Origin: Stomorhina lunata
Taxonomy: Eukaryota; Arthropoda; Insecta; Diptera; Rhiniidae
DNA length: 64,000 nt
NCBI GenBank assembly: GCA_933228675.1
Contig: OW121740.1
Span: 131,854,799-131,918,798 of the forward strand
Direction: 5' to 3'
Shown here: piece by piece, positions 46,281 to 58,600 of the stretch
Numbering within the stretch: the stretch's first letter is position 1
How the letters are laid out: every line of letters starts with the position of its first letter
Position numbers and translations under genes: made by a program
Notes under the pieces: model-generated
The model's database searches: none
What the model was told of the DNA's origin: nothing
The model's input: the letters and a program-made list of their open reading frames with translations, nothing else

Positions 46281-48813
46281 TATTAAGGTGACTAGCTGTC
46301 AGCTTCATTATTATTGTAAAACAATTCTATAAAAATAATTGTAGCTTTTTAAATTTTTCCACTATTTAAGATAAAATTCTTCTATAGAAATTAAGCCAAA
46401 ACTTTTCTATAGAAAATTTTATTTTAGTAAAAAATTTTCTATAGACCAAATTAAATTTTAGCAAAAAATTTTCTATAGACAAAATTTAATTTTAGCGAAC
46501 ATTTTTCCATAGAAAAATTTTATTTTAGCGAAAATTTTTATTTTAGCGAAAATTTTTCTAAAGAAAAATTTTATTTTAGCGCGATTTTTCTATAAAAAAA
46601 TGTTATTTTAGCGAAAATTTTTCTATAGAAAAATTTTATTTTAACGAAAATTTTTCTATAGAAAAATTTTATTTTAACGAAAATTTTTCTATAGAAAAAT
46701 TTTATTTTAACGAAAATTTTTCTATAGAAAAATTTTATTTTAACGAAAATTTTTCTATAGAAAAATTTTATTTTAACGAAAATTTTTCTATAGAAAAATT
46801 TTATTTCAACGAAAATTTTTCTATAGAAAAATTTTATTTTAACGAAAATTTTTCTATAGAAAAATTTTATTTTAACGAAAATTTTTCTATAGAAAAATTT
46901 TATTTTAACGAAAATTTTTCTATAGAAAAATTTTATTTTAACGAAAATTTTTCTATAGAAAAATTTTATTTTAACGAAAATTTTTCTATAGAAAAATTTT
47001 ATTTTAACGAAAATTTTTCTATAGAAAAATTTTATTATAACGAAAATTTTTCTATAGAAAAATTTTATTTTAACGAAAATTTTTCTATACAAAAATTTTA
47101 TTTTAACGAAAATTTTTCTATAGAAAAATTTTATTTTAACGAAAATTTTTCTATAGAAAAATTTTATTTTAACGAAAATTTTTCTATAGAAAAATTTTAT
47201 TTTAACGAAAATTTTTCTATAGAAAAATTTTATTTTAACGAAAACTTTTCTATAGAAAAATTTTATTTTAACGAAAACTTTTCTATAGAAAAATTTTATT
47301 TTAGCGAAAATTTTTCTATAGAAACATTTTATTTAATCAAAAATTTTAATATAGAAAATTTTTATTTATGCGAAAATTTTTCTATAGAAAAATTTTAAAT
47401 TAACGAAAATTTTTGTATAGAAAATTTCTGTAGAAAAATTTAAAATTAACGAACATTTTTCTATATAAAAATTTTATTTTAGCGAAAATTTTTATTTTAG
47501 AAAAATTTTATTCTAGCGAAAATTTTTCTATAGAAAAATTTTATTTAGCGAACATTTTTCTATAGAAAAATTGTATTTTTGCGAAAATTTTTCTATAGAA
47601 AAATTTTATTTTAGCGAAAATTTTTCTATAGAAAAATTTTATTTTAGCGATAATTTTTCTATAGAAAAATTTTTCTATAGAAAAATTTTATTTTAACGAA
47701 AATTTTTCTATAGAAAAATTTTATTTTAACGAAAATTTTTCTATAGAAACATTTTATTTTAGCAAAAATTTTTCTATAGAAAAATTTTATTTTAGCAAAA
47801 ATTTTTCTATAGAAAAATATTATTTTAGCAAAAATTTTTCTGTAGAAAAATTTTATTTTAGCAAAAATTTTTCTATAGAAAAATTTTATTTTAGCAAAAA
47901 TTTTTCTATAGAAAAATTTTATTTTAGCAAAAATTTTTCTATAGAAAAATTTTATTTTAGCAAAAATTTTTCTATAGAAAAATTTTATTTTAGCAAAAAT
48001 TTTTCTATAGAAAAATTTTATTTAAGCAAAAATTTTTCTATAGAAAAATTTTATTTTAGCAAAAATTTTTCTCTAGAAAAATTTTATTTTAGCAAAAATT
48101 TTTCTATAGAAAAATTTTATTTTAGCAAAAATTTTTCTATAGAAAAATTTTATTTTAGCAAAAATTTTTCTATAGAAAAATTTTATTTTAGCAAAAATTT
48201 TTCTATAGAAAAATTTTATTTTAGCAAAAATTTTTCTATAGAAAAATTTTATTTTAGCAAAAATTTTTCTATAGAAAAATTTTATTTTAGCAAAAATTTT
48301 TCTATAGAAAAATTTTATTTTAGCAAAAATTTTTCTATAGAAAAATTTTATTTTAGCAAAAATTTTTCTATAGAAAAATTTTATTTTAGAAAAAATTTTT
48401 CTATAGAAAAATATTATTTTAGCGAAAATTTTTCTATCGAAAAAATTTTCTATAAAAAAATGAATATTAAAGAAGATTTTTCTATGGAAAAATTTCAAAT
48501 TAAAGAAAATTTTTCTATAGAAAAATTTAAAATTAACAAAAATTTTTCTGTAGAAAAATTTTAATGTAACAAAAATTTTTCTGTAGAAAAATTTTAATGT
48601 AACAAAAATTTTTCTATAAAAAATTTTAGATTAGCGAAAATTTTTCTATAGAAAAATTTTCTATAGTCATATTTTCGTCATTATAAAATTTATTTATATT
48701 AAAACTTTCGCTTTTTTTAAATTTTTCTAAAAAAAAATTTTTGCTTTTAAAGGTTTCCTATAGAAAAATTGTAGCTTTAAAAAGTTTCGCTATTTCCACC
48801 TGGTCACCTTAAT
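46281..48813. mobile_element. Putative TIR element H filled by a satellite array
   Basis: TATTAAGGTGACTAGCTG at 46281 faces its inverse CACCTGGTCACCTTAATA ending at 48813 or so (about 16 of 18 matching). The space between them is almost entirely array 6. The inverted termini would suit a small TA-targeting transposon, but they are short and could be coincidental. Confidence 0.5.
46375..48770. repeat. Dyad satellite array 6 (33-bp unit, TTTTAACG/TTTTAGCA linker)
   Basis: This is the most homogeneous array: ATTTTATTTTAACGAAAA followed by TTTTTCTATAGAAAA, period 33 bp, about 70 units. Two sub-families occupy separate halves: linker TTTTAACG at about 46640-47330 and TTTTAGCA at about 47760-48400. 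Edges carry mixed or broken units. Because 33 is a multiple of three, one frame stays open for up to 173 codons (period FYRKIFVKIKF). This is a consequence of the period, not evidence of a protein. Confidence 0.97.
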
Positions 48814-50220
48814 ATCTCCGAAAATAATATGGAGGTGATTAAAGCCTTTTTATGCAAATATATGCCAATTGTATATGACTGTTTTATTTTACTTTATTTG
48901 ACATTTAATTTTTGTTAAGCCTAAAATATGTGTTATTTATTAACGAATTTAGTTTGTATTTTAATTTATTTCATACCCAAAAAAATATCACACACACATA
49001 AAATTTTTAAGAAAATTTTCAAGAAAAAATAAGGTGCGTGCGTGTGCCTTGACAAACGTCAAATGTTCATACAAAATGTCAAGATAAACGAAATTATAGG
49101 CCGGAGAATTAATCGTAAATTTGTATAAAAAAAAGTTTCGTTTCTCATGATTTGACTTTTAACAGAAATTGTCAATGGAGAACACGTTTTGTAGGCTTAA
49201 AATATTGACAAATTTGTTCAATGACTTTTTTTCAACGATTTTTTTTAGGTTACAATTTTAAGACATAAATTTTCAATATTTCAGAAAATCACGTTTATTT
49301 TAAAAATTAACTATTTTTCTACCTTTTGCACTGTAACATTTTTAATTTTTTAAACTTTTTCTTTAAATTAACATTTTAGATACATTTTTGTTTAGAAGAT
49401 TTTAAAAGAATTAAATGAAATATGGAACATATCTTTTCAAAAACGTGCACTCTTTAAAACCTCTTTTATAAAACTAAAGTTTGTAAAAATATTTTCTTAA
49501 AAATTTGTGGAAATTTTTAAATTGTTTATTTTCTTGTTACAAACATCAATTTGTTACAAAAAGATAATATTTGAAGAAACTCAGAGATTTTTCTCATTTT
49601 CGAATATTTATAACCCACAGCATGGAACACTTCTCCTTTCTAAATCCATATACGGATGTTTATCAATAAAAATAAACAAATTTTTTGGTGAAAAAAATCA
49701 TAATTCTTTTTTATTTCTTATACTCAAAAGAAAAATTATGATTGAATTTTTTGTTTTTTTGAATGTTTAGATTTATGTCTTTTTTAAGAAATTTGGGTTA
49801 TAAGACTTGCGTTTGTTGTGAAAAGTCTTGTGAGAAAAGCAGGCGAGCGCAGTTTGTTTTATAATGGGTAGTTCCATTTAATGACTATTTAAATAATCAT
49901 ATCACAGACTATAAACACTATAATTTTGAGGGCGAAATTATTGAATTGTTTAATTATTTTAAAGAGGAATTGGAGGAATGTGTTTTAAATAAATAAAGTA
50001 AAATAAAAGGAAATTGTAGCAAGAAAAAGAGGACAAGTGCCATTTATCAAAATTTTAAAACTCTGACCAAAGACTACAATATATTATTTTATATAGTCTT
50101 TGCTCTGACACTTATACGAAAACTAACTAAAATAAAATTCTAATACTAACTCCAATCATATACATAATTATTGTAAATTGAAGACAAATACTAATCTAAT
50201 ACTTTTGCTTAATACTATTG
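48814..50220. other. AT-rich DNA
   Basis: No gene is supported. A 45-bp inverted structure ('ccaaagactacaatatattattttatatagtctttgc') sits at 50068-50106 and may be a decayed family C-like end pair. Confidence 0.45.
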
Positions 50221-50868
50221 CCAAAGATTATATAATATAAAGATGTAACACTTCCATACATTGATTTGCGTATGGTCGTTTTGAGAAGTCCCATAGAAAA
50301 AAGAGAATACTCTAACTCGGAAACAACTAATGGAGTCTATTATCCAATGAAAGAAAGCTAAGGCTCACATATGCGCTCAGGAAATGTATGTATGTTTGCT
50401 TGTGCGTTTATGTGTTTCTTTTGTTCTTTGTCTACTTTAATTTTACTTTTGACAAATTTTAAAAAATGTATGTAGTGCAAAATATTTCTATGACTATTAC
50501 TAAAACTGATACTAAAGGCGAATTCAAATGCTTATATTTACTTGCCAAAGATTATATAATATAAAGATGTTACACTTCCATACATTGATTTGAGTATGGT
50601 CGTTTTGAAAAGTCCCATAGAAAAAAGAGAATACTCTAACTCGGAAACAACTAATGGAGTCTATTATCCAATGAAAGAAAGCTAAGGCTCACATATGCGC
50701 TCAGGAAATGTATGTATGTTTGCTTGTGCGTTTATGTGTTTCTTTTGTTCTTTGTCTACTTTAATTTCACTTTTGACAAATTTTGAAAAACGTATGTAGT
50801 GTAAAATATTTCTATGACTATTACTAATACTGATGCTAAAGACGAATTCAAATGCTTATATTTACTTG
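50221..50868 (+). repeat. Recent 324-bp tandem duplication of a family C segment
   Basis: 50221-50544 and 50545-50868 are nearly identical head-to-tail copies. Both start CCAAAGATTATATAATATAA and end AATGCTTATATTTACTTG. Only a handful of substitutions separate them. The sequence matches the left and central part of family C (52351-52627), but the right TIR is missing from both copies. Confidence 0.95.
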
Positions 50869-51432
50869 TACTAATACTTATTTACAATTCTCACTCTTAC
50901 AATAATGGTAATACATATCGTCACCTAAAAGACGAAATAACCTATCTACAGTTTTCAAAAGTTTACAGGAGAGGGAAAAAACGTTATAAAATTGGACCTA
51001 TTTGAAATATTTAAATAAAAATTATATATTTAGATTAAAATTGAACCATAAATATATATCGGTTGAAAAAATTTTGTTTTTCTAATACAGCTTATGGTAT
51101 GTCACTTTGGAATTGCAAAAATCTGAAACCAAATAACCTATCTGCAGTATTAATTAGCATAAATAAATAAATAAATTTTTTTTATACATATAAATATTAT
51201 ATAAATTATATTATATTATATAATTAAACAAAACTTAAATTTTATAGCCTAATAAAAGATTTAAGTAATTTTAAAAAGTCATCTTAATACTTACCAATCT
51301 CTCCTTTGAAGAAAATTGAAGAAAACGGTCAACTGCAATGAGAAAAGCAAAAATAAATATTACAAATAAGGAAAAATTTACAAAAAAAAAAAAATAAATA
51401 TTTTTTATCCAATAACTAGCTCTAAATAAAAA
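50869..51432. other. AT-rich DNA
   Basis: Nothing assigned; (TATA)-rich around 51180-51225 and a poly(A) run near 51378. Confidence 0.45.
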
Positions 51433-52169
51433 CAAGTAAGAAAGCTCTTCACCACTAAGGTCAAAGGTGTTATTTTTCCTGTATAAAGACAAATATTTGC
51501 TAAATTTTGCCATCATACAAACATTTTCTCAAAACTTATACATTTAACCTGTTTCCGACATTTGGACTTATATGAGAGCTAGGGTCAAATGTGGACCGAT
51601 TTTCTCGAAATTTGGCAAGTTGATTACAGTTGTTACAGAAATTATGTATGCAAAAAATATTCTCAAAATTTTCATTATCTTTAGATTTACGAGCGTTTTA
51701 GTGAATTTTTGTCTCATTTAGTGCGTTTTTAAAGAAAAGTTTGTATGGGAGCTATGGTCAAATGTGGGCCGATTTCAACGAAATTTGGTACAGTGATTTT
51801 AGCAGTATTTAGTTTAAATTTCATGAAAAAATATTGATATTTGTGGCCAATATATCAATTCCGGTTAGTGGGACCTATGGGAGGTACGAGAAATAATGGA
51901 CCGATTTTGACCAATTTCAATAGCCATGGTCCCATTATCAAAAAATTAACTGTGCCAAATTTCACCAAATTATCTTTAGAATTGCGACCTGTAGTTTGAT
52001 TACAAGGTTTACATGGGGGGTCCAGCCAGCCAGCCAGACGGACGGACGGACATCGCTAAACCGACTCAGAAATTGATTCTAAGCCTATTCGTATACTAAA
52101 TTTCTATGCGTTATATACATCAGCACAAACTTATAATACCCTTTCCACCTATGGTGGTGAAGGGTATAA
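51433..52169 (+). mobile_element. Interspersed repeat family D, full-length copy
   Basis: It starts ACAAGTAAGAAAGCTCTTCA (the small hairpin of other copies is deleted), continues 'ccactaaggtcaaaggtg', and ends TACCCTTTCCACCTATGGTG followed by GTGAAGGGTATA, which forms a terminal palindrome. About 737 bp; collinear with 31768-32533 and, in reverse, 23243-24022. Confidence 0.85.
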
Positions 52170-52189
52170 TAAATTTGAATTAATTAAGA

Positions 52190-53130
52190 ACCATTTTATT
52201 GCTTTTGTCCCATCAACACAGGATGAAATGCATAGTTTACGATTCCATTCGGTTTAATTAATTTTCAGTGGCACCATTTGTCGCACCAACTTAAAAACCT
52301 TTGTCGGCTCATGCACAACAACTTTGCTTAAGATCATTATATACTCTTATCAAAGACTCTATAATACACAGATGTTGCACTTCCATATTTTGATTTGCCG
52401 TATGGTCGTTTTAAAAAGTCCCATAAAAAAGATAATATACCGCTTTAACTCTAATTCTGAAACAACTAAAGGAGAAGATTATCCAATGGCAGAAAGCTAA
52501 GGCACACACACACGTGCTCATGAAATGTATGTTTGTTAGTCCGTTTATGTAACTTTCATTGTTCTTTATCCACTTTAATTTACTTTTGGCAGAAAAAAAA
52601 TGTATGGAGTACATTATAGAGTCTTTGCTAAAATACATATGTATAGTGTACGATGAAATTCACTTTGAATAATTCAGTGGCGCCACTTGGCGGAAGTTGG
52701 TCATACTTAATTAAAAGCCGCCATCTGTCGGAAATTGGATATATCAACAAAGTAACCATCGTCGGCTCATGCGCAACAGCTTTGCTAAAGATCATAGCAT
52801 AATCAAATGCACAGTTTTCGATTAATTTAATTTTGAGTAATTGTCAAATGTGCCACCTGTCGGGAATTGGTCATACCAACTTAGACAACTTTGTCGGCTC
52901 ATGCACATCAACTTTGCTAAAAATCATAGCTTGATCAAACACACAGTTTACGATTCAATTTATTTTGAGTAATTTTTAGTGGCGCCACCTGTCAGAAATT
53001 ATTAACAGCAACTTAGAAAGCTTCGTCGGCTCATGTGCAACAACTTTTCTAAAGATCAGCATGATCAAATGCACAGTTTAAGATTTAATTCATGATTAGT
53101 AGTGCCATCAGTCGGAACTTGGTCATACCA
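52190..53130 (+). repeat. Minisatellite E, about 125-bp unit, block 2
   Basis: About six units of the GTGGCGCCACCTGTCGGAAA type, more diverged at the left. It shares its left flank with block 1 ('ttttgtcccatcaacacag'), so the two blocks derive from one dispersed element containing the repeats. A family C element (52351-52627) interrupts a unit. Confidence 0.85.
52351..52627 (+). mobile_element. TIR element family C, full-length copy nested in minisatellite E
   Basis: CAAAGACTCTATAAT at the left faces ATTATAGAGTCTTTG at the right, a perfect 15-bp TIR. 277 bp. The interior matches the duplicated segment at 50221-50868 and the reverse copy at 25491-25733. Non-coding. Confidence 0.9.
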
Positions 53131-53455
53131 TCGATAAAGAAAGGGTTAATCTCATTAAATATTAAAAAACCTTTCAGCATAGGTTTATCATAAACTATTT
53201 TATTTGCATTAAAATAAAATATAAGTAAAATTTACCGCGAATCTACTCAAATTATACCCAATAATTTAAATGTTCTCGAAATTCTTCAATTTCAAATCGC
53301 AGGTACGACAAAACAGTTCAAGATATCGACCTCAACTTTTTTGAGTTTTATTCTCCAATTTATCTGTTTTAGTTTTTAATATTCCGTTGGCTCAATATGA
53401 AAATCTGCTAAATCACTTTACAGGAGAGACAAACAACTTTTTATATTTCAAAGTT

Positions 53456-53543
53456 ATATGTGACCCGGTCTATGAAAAGTTGACTTATGACGCAAAAACA
53501 AAATTTCGGAAAATTAGCTAAATCATAGACCGGGTCAGATATA
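53456..53543. mobile_element. Foldback element F, copy 2
   Basis: ATATGTGACCCGGTCTATGA faces TCATAGACCGGGTCAGATAT. 88 bp, shorter than copy 1 (28994-29136) by loss of the centre. Confidence 0.8.
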
Positions 53544-53798
53544 GTAACAGTTTTTCTTACCAAACTTTTTTACATTGCAGAAAAATGTTGGTCGATGCGG
53601 AGTCTCATTCTATATCGAACGGCATCAAAATCTCATTTTGACCAAGAAGAAGATACAGCAGGTTTTCTTATTAAGATGACGATTTGTTAAACAACATTTT
53701 CAAAAAAAAATTAAAAAGTAAGAAAAGTGCAGGATTTTTCAACATAAAAAAAATAAAGTAAAACCAAACTATTAATAAGTCATTTAATGATAAATTAT

Positions 53799-54028
53799 CA
53801 GGTATGTGATGGACATTTTTCGTTTTCAAATCGATCGATTTCAGACATATTTTTTAGCTAATTTTCGGTTATTTCCCCCAAAAAATTTTAATTTTGGCTT
53901 TTATCCTTTTGACTAATATTTTATCTTTCATTTGGTTTAAATTTTTTGGGAAAATAACCGAAAATTATCTCAAAAATATATCTGAAATCGATCGATTTGA
54001 AAACGATCGTTTTCCATCACATACCTGT
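53799..54028. mobile_element. Long-TIR foldback element (CAGGTATGTGATGG...)
   Basis: CAGGTATGTGATGGA at the left and TCCATCACATACCTG at the right are perfect inverses. Pairing continues through TTTTCAAATCGATCGATTTC into 'gctaattttcggttatttcccccaaaaaatttt', so almost the whole 230 bp is one inverted repeat. The related repeat G copy 1 has an uninterrupted sequence here ('aatgacaaatcatgctaactttg'), which fixes the insertion boundaries and suggests a short AT-containing target duplication. Confidence 0.9.
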
Positions 54029-54400
54029 ATGTCTAACTTTGGAATTTTTTTATTAACAACAAAATTTTGGTGCATAACCTTAGGCGCATTTTCTGGAACA
54101 TAAATTTTCAGTGGGAAATAGCAATAACTCCAAAACAAATTCATGAATTTTTGTCTTTGACTATTTAAAATAAAGCTGTGTTAGTTCTCTTTAATATTCT
54201 ATTATTTCTTGTAAAAATAATCATTTTTGTTTGGAATTTCGCAACAAAAAACAAAAAGAACCTATTTCCTCCCATACAAATGGTCTATTGAGCTTTGATT
54301 CCGATGAGCGCCCATAGAACGCTACCTGACTTGGCTCAAATTTTTATAACTAAACTTTCAGACCTATTGTTACAACGTTCCAATGAAAAAGCTATACAAT

Positions 54401-55684
54401 TCGAACAAAAATTTTCTTACTTAATAACTACTATGATCCATGAATCTTTTTATAACAGTGGTGCCCTCTAATACATAAGCATATAAGAAGCTGGAGCTTT
54501 AACGTATTTGTGTGCTCTTCAATTGTTGTGTATGGTGTACGCGTTCCCGCAAAATTCTTTTTTCTGTGTAAGTACAATCAATATTTGGACTACTCTGCTT
54601 TATAAGTGTTAATTTTTAGAGTAAGAAAAGGCTGAAAGAATGAGTTCTTTGTACTGATGTATATAACTAAGTTAGTATTTGGCTATTACTTTACCTTACC
54701 CAATGCATTACTTAGTAAGTTTCATATTTCCTAATAAATGCATTTATCCTACGCTTTAATATTACTTCCAATATACTAAAATTCAAGGAATTACTTAATT
54801 AAAATTTGTGGCAAACTATAAGTAATTTTAAACCTAGTTTAAAATTTCAAACCTAGTGTAACTAAAGTGCTTTGAAAACTCCTTAACTTAGGTCCGAATT
54901 AAGTCATTAAGTCATATAAAAAAATATATGTCTTAAAGGAAAAAACCCAATAAGCAATTTAATTTAATGGCACAAATCTACATGGAAAGTAAAATTATAT
55001 TTAACTCTATTTATAAAAAATTAAATAAAAAAGAAAAAACCTAACACTCCCTGTCAGGGACTTTGCTGACACTAAATGCAATACATTTCAGTTGTGCTAA
55101 ACTCTCTTTACAACAATCTATTATTATCATTATTATCGTCATTATCATTGTTATTATTTATTTAATGATGATGTTCTTTCCTTGAAATAACTACTCCGAT
55201 TACATCCATGTAAAAGCATTCACATGATGTTTTTTTTTTGTATGCAACGGAAGAAGGTGTAAGGAAGGCCCTTCTTATCAAGTCTCAACTTTAAATTAAA
55301 ACACTTAACTTTAAAAGCAAAAACGTTTTTTCTCTGTAACAAAACTAAAAAATACCGTCTAAAGTAATTTAAAACCAAGGTAAAATGAATGCGAAAAACT
55401 TAAGAATATCATAAACGTAAGACCAAGAAAACTATAACGCCCACGCATGCGTACAAGTGGTTTTAATGTTTAACCAATACAATATAATTAAGGCAAATGT
55501 GAATGACTAGATGGCGACAAAGTGACTATATTAAATATTTCACAGAAAATGAGTCAAAAAAATGCTTATAGGAACTATGTCATACAAATTAACACCTTTT
55601 GGAAAAATCATAACTAAATTTTAAAACAATGGAATTAATGTCAGTTTTGCCAAACGGGTTTCTCAGTCATTGATAAATTAAAAA
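54401..55684. other. Host-like AT-rich DNA
   Basis: No gene recognised. Contains ATTATTATC-type simple sequence near 55122-55160. Confidence 0.45.
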
Positions 55685-58600
55685 AAAACTTTTCGGTGTA
55701 AAAATTTTATATAGAAAATTTTCGATGAAAGAATTTTATATAGAAAATTTTCGGTGAAAAAATTTTACATATAAATTTTTGGGTAAAAAGTTTTATATAG
55801 AAAATTTTTAGGTAAAAAATTTTCTACAGAAAATTTTTGGCAAAAAAATTTTCTATAGAAAAATTTTTGGCAAAAAAATTTTCAATAGAAAAATTTCGGC
55901 GAAAAAACTTTATATGGAAAATTTTCGGTGAAGAAATTTTATATAGAAAATTTTTGGCAAAAAAAATTTTATAGAAATTTTATAGAAAAATTTCGGCGAA
56001 AAAACTTTATATGGAAAATTTTCAGTGAAAAAATTTTATATACAAAATTTTCGGAGGAAAAATTTCATTAGAAAATTTTTGGTGTAAAAATTTTGTAATG
56101 AAAATTTTCGGTGTAAAAATTTTATACAGAAAATTTTCGGTGTAAAAATTTTATATAGAAAATTTTTGGTGTAAAAATTTTATACAGAAAATTTTCGGTG
56201 TAAAAATTTAATAAAGAAAATTTTCGGTGTAAAAATTTTTTATACAAAATTTTTGTGAAAAAATTTTATATAGAAAATTTTCGGTGTAATAATTTTATAT
56301 AAAAATATTCGGTGTAAAAATGTATGGAAAATTTTCAGTGAAAAAATTTTATATTGCAAATTGTTAGTGAAAAAATTTTATATAGAACATTTTCGGTGAA
56401 AAATTTTTTTATAGAAAATTTTCGGTGAAAAAATTTTATATAAAAAATTTTCGGTGAAAAAATTGTATATAGAAAATTTTCAGTGAAAAAATTTTATAAA
56501 GAAAATTTTTGGTGTAAAAATTTTATAAAGAAAATTTTTGGTGTAAAAATTTTATATAGAAAATGTTTGGTCTAAAAATTTTATATAGAAAATTTTCGGT
56601 TTAAAAATTTTATATAGAAAATTTTCGGTTTAAAAATTTTATATAGAAAATCATCGGTGAAAAATTTGATATAGAAAATTTTCGGTGAAAAAATTTGATA
56701 TAGAAAGTTTTCAGTGAAAAAATTGTATATCGAAAATTTTCGGTGAAAAAATTGTATACAGAAAATTTTCGGTGAAAAAATTTTATATAGAAAATTTTCG
56801 GTGAAAAAATGTTATATAGAAAATTTCCAGTAAAAAAATTTTATATAGAAAATTTTCGGTGAAAAAATTTTATATAGAAAATTTTAAGGTATAAAAATTT
56901 TATATAGAACATTTTCAGCGTAAAAATGTTATATAGAAAATTTTTGGTGTAAAAATTTTATAAAGAAAATTTTCGGTGTAAAAATTTTATATAGAAAATT
57001 TTTGTGAAAAAATTTTATATAGAAAATTTTCGGTGTAATAATTTTATATAGAAAATATTCGGTATAAAAATTTTGTACAGAAAATTTTCGGTGAAAAAAT
57101 TTTTTATAAAAAATTTTCGGTGAAAAAATTTTATATAAAAAATTTTCGATGTAAAATTTTATAAAGACAATTTTTGGTGTAAAAATTTTATATAGAAAAT
57201 TTTCGGTCTAAAAATTTTATATAGAAAATTTCCGGTTTAAAAATTTTATATAGAAAATTCTCGGTTAAAAAATTTTATATAGAAAATTTTCGGTGAAAAA
57301 ATTGTATATAAAAAATTTTCGGTGAAAAAATTTATATAGAAAATTTTCGGTGAAAAAATTTTATACAGAAAATTTTTGGCGTAAAAATTTTATATAGAAA
57401 ATTTTTGGTGTAAAAATTTTACATAGAAAATTTTCGGTGTAAAAATATTATCTACAAGATTTTTGATGTAAAAATTTTATATAGAAAATTGTTGGGGTAA
57501 AAATTTTGTATAGAAAATTTTTGGTGTAAAAATTTTATTTAAAAAATTTTCGTCGTAAATATATTATACAGAAAATTTTTGGAGTAAATATTTTATATAG
57601 ACAATTTTTGATGGAAAAACTAAATATAGAAAATTTTCGGTGTAAAAATTTTATATAGAAAATTTTCGGTGTAAAAATTTTATATAGAACATTTTCGGTG
57701 TAAAAATTTTATATAGAACATTTTCGGTGTACAAATTTTATATAGAAAATTTTCGGTGTAAAAATTTTATACAGAAAATTTTCGGTGTAAAAATTGTATA
57801 AGAAAATTTTCGGTGTAAAAATTTTATATAGAAAATGGTCGGCTTAAAAATTTTATATAGAAAATTTTCGGTGAAAAAATTTTATATAGAAAATTTTAAG
57901 GTATAAAAATTTTATATAGAACATTTTCAGCGTAAAAATGTTATATAGAAAATTTTTGGTGTAAAAATTTTATAAAGAAAATTTTCGGTGTAAAAATTTT
58001 ATATAGAAAATTTTTGTGAAAAAATTTTATATAGAAAATTTTCGGTGTAATAATTTTATATAGAAAATATTCGGTATAAAAATTTTGTACAGAAAATTTT
58101 CGGTGAAAAAATTTTTTATAAAAAATTTTCGGTGAAAAAATTTTATATAAAAAATTTTCGATGTAAAATTTTATAAAGACAATTTTTGGTGTAAAAATTT
58201 TATATAGCAAATTTTCGGTCTAAAAATTTTATATAGAAAATTTCCGGTTTAAAAATTTTATATAGAAAATTCTCGGTTAAAAAATTTTATATAGAAAATT
58301 TTCGGTGAAAAAATTGTATATAGAAAATTTTCGGTGAAAAAATTTATATAGAAAATTTTCGGTGAAAAAATTTTATACAGAAAATTTTTGGCGTAAAAAT
58401 TTTATATAGAAAATTTTTGGTGTAAAAATTTTACATAGAAATTTTTGGGTGTAAAAATATTATCTACAAGATTTTTGATGTAAAAATTTTATATAGAAAA
58501 TTGTTGGGGTAAAAATTTTGTATAGAAAATTTTTGGTGTAAAAATTTTATTTAAAAAATTTTCGTCGTAAATATATTATACAGAAAATTTTTGGAGTAAA

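Larger units (their letters stand above)
53128..54400 (+). repeat. Interspersed repeat G, copy 2
   Basis: Collinear with 35093-36300 in its outer parts ('aaagggttaatctcattaaatatta', 'aagatatcgacctcaac', 'accttaggcgcattttctggaa', 'ttgactatttaaaataaagctg'). It carries a foldback F copy (53456-53543) and another foldback (53799-54028) not present in copy 1. Confidence 0.75.

Noticed and set aside
48073..48498. 141-codon frame with perfect 11-residue repeats
   Set aside because: It is the translation of the 33-bp satellite; no start context, no non-repeat sequence.
51271..51516. Frame beginning MMAKFSKYLSLYRKNN
   Set aside because: Falls in family D repeat; the same words recur in other copies as antisense repeat sequence, with stops.
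57941..58210. 89-codon minus-strand frame
   Set aside because: Translation of the 29-bp satellite array.
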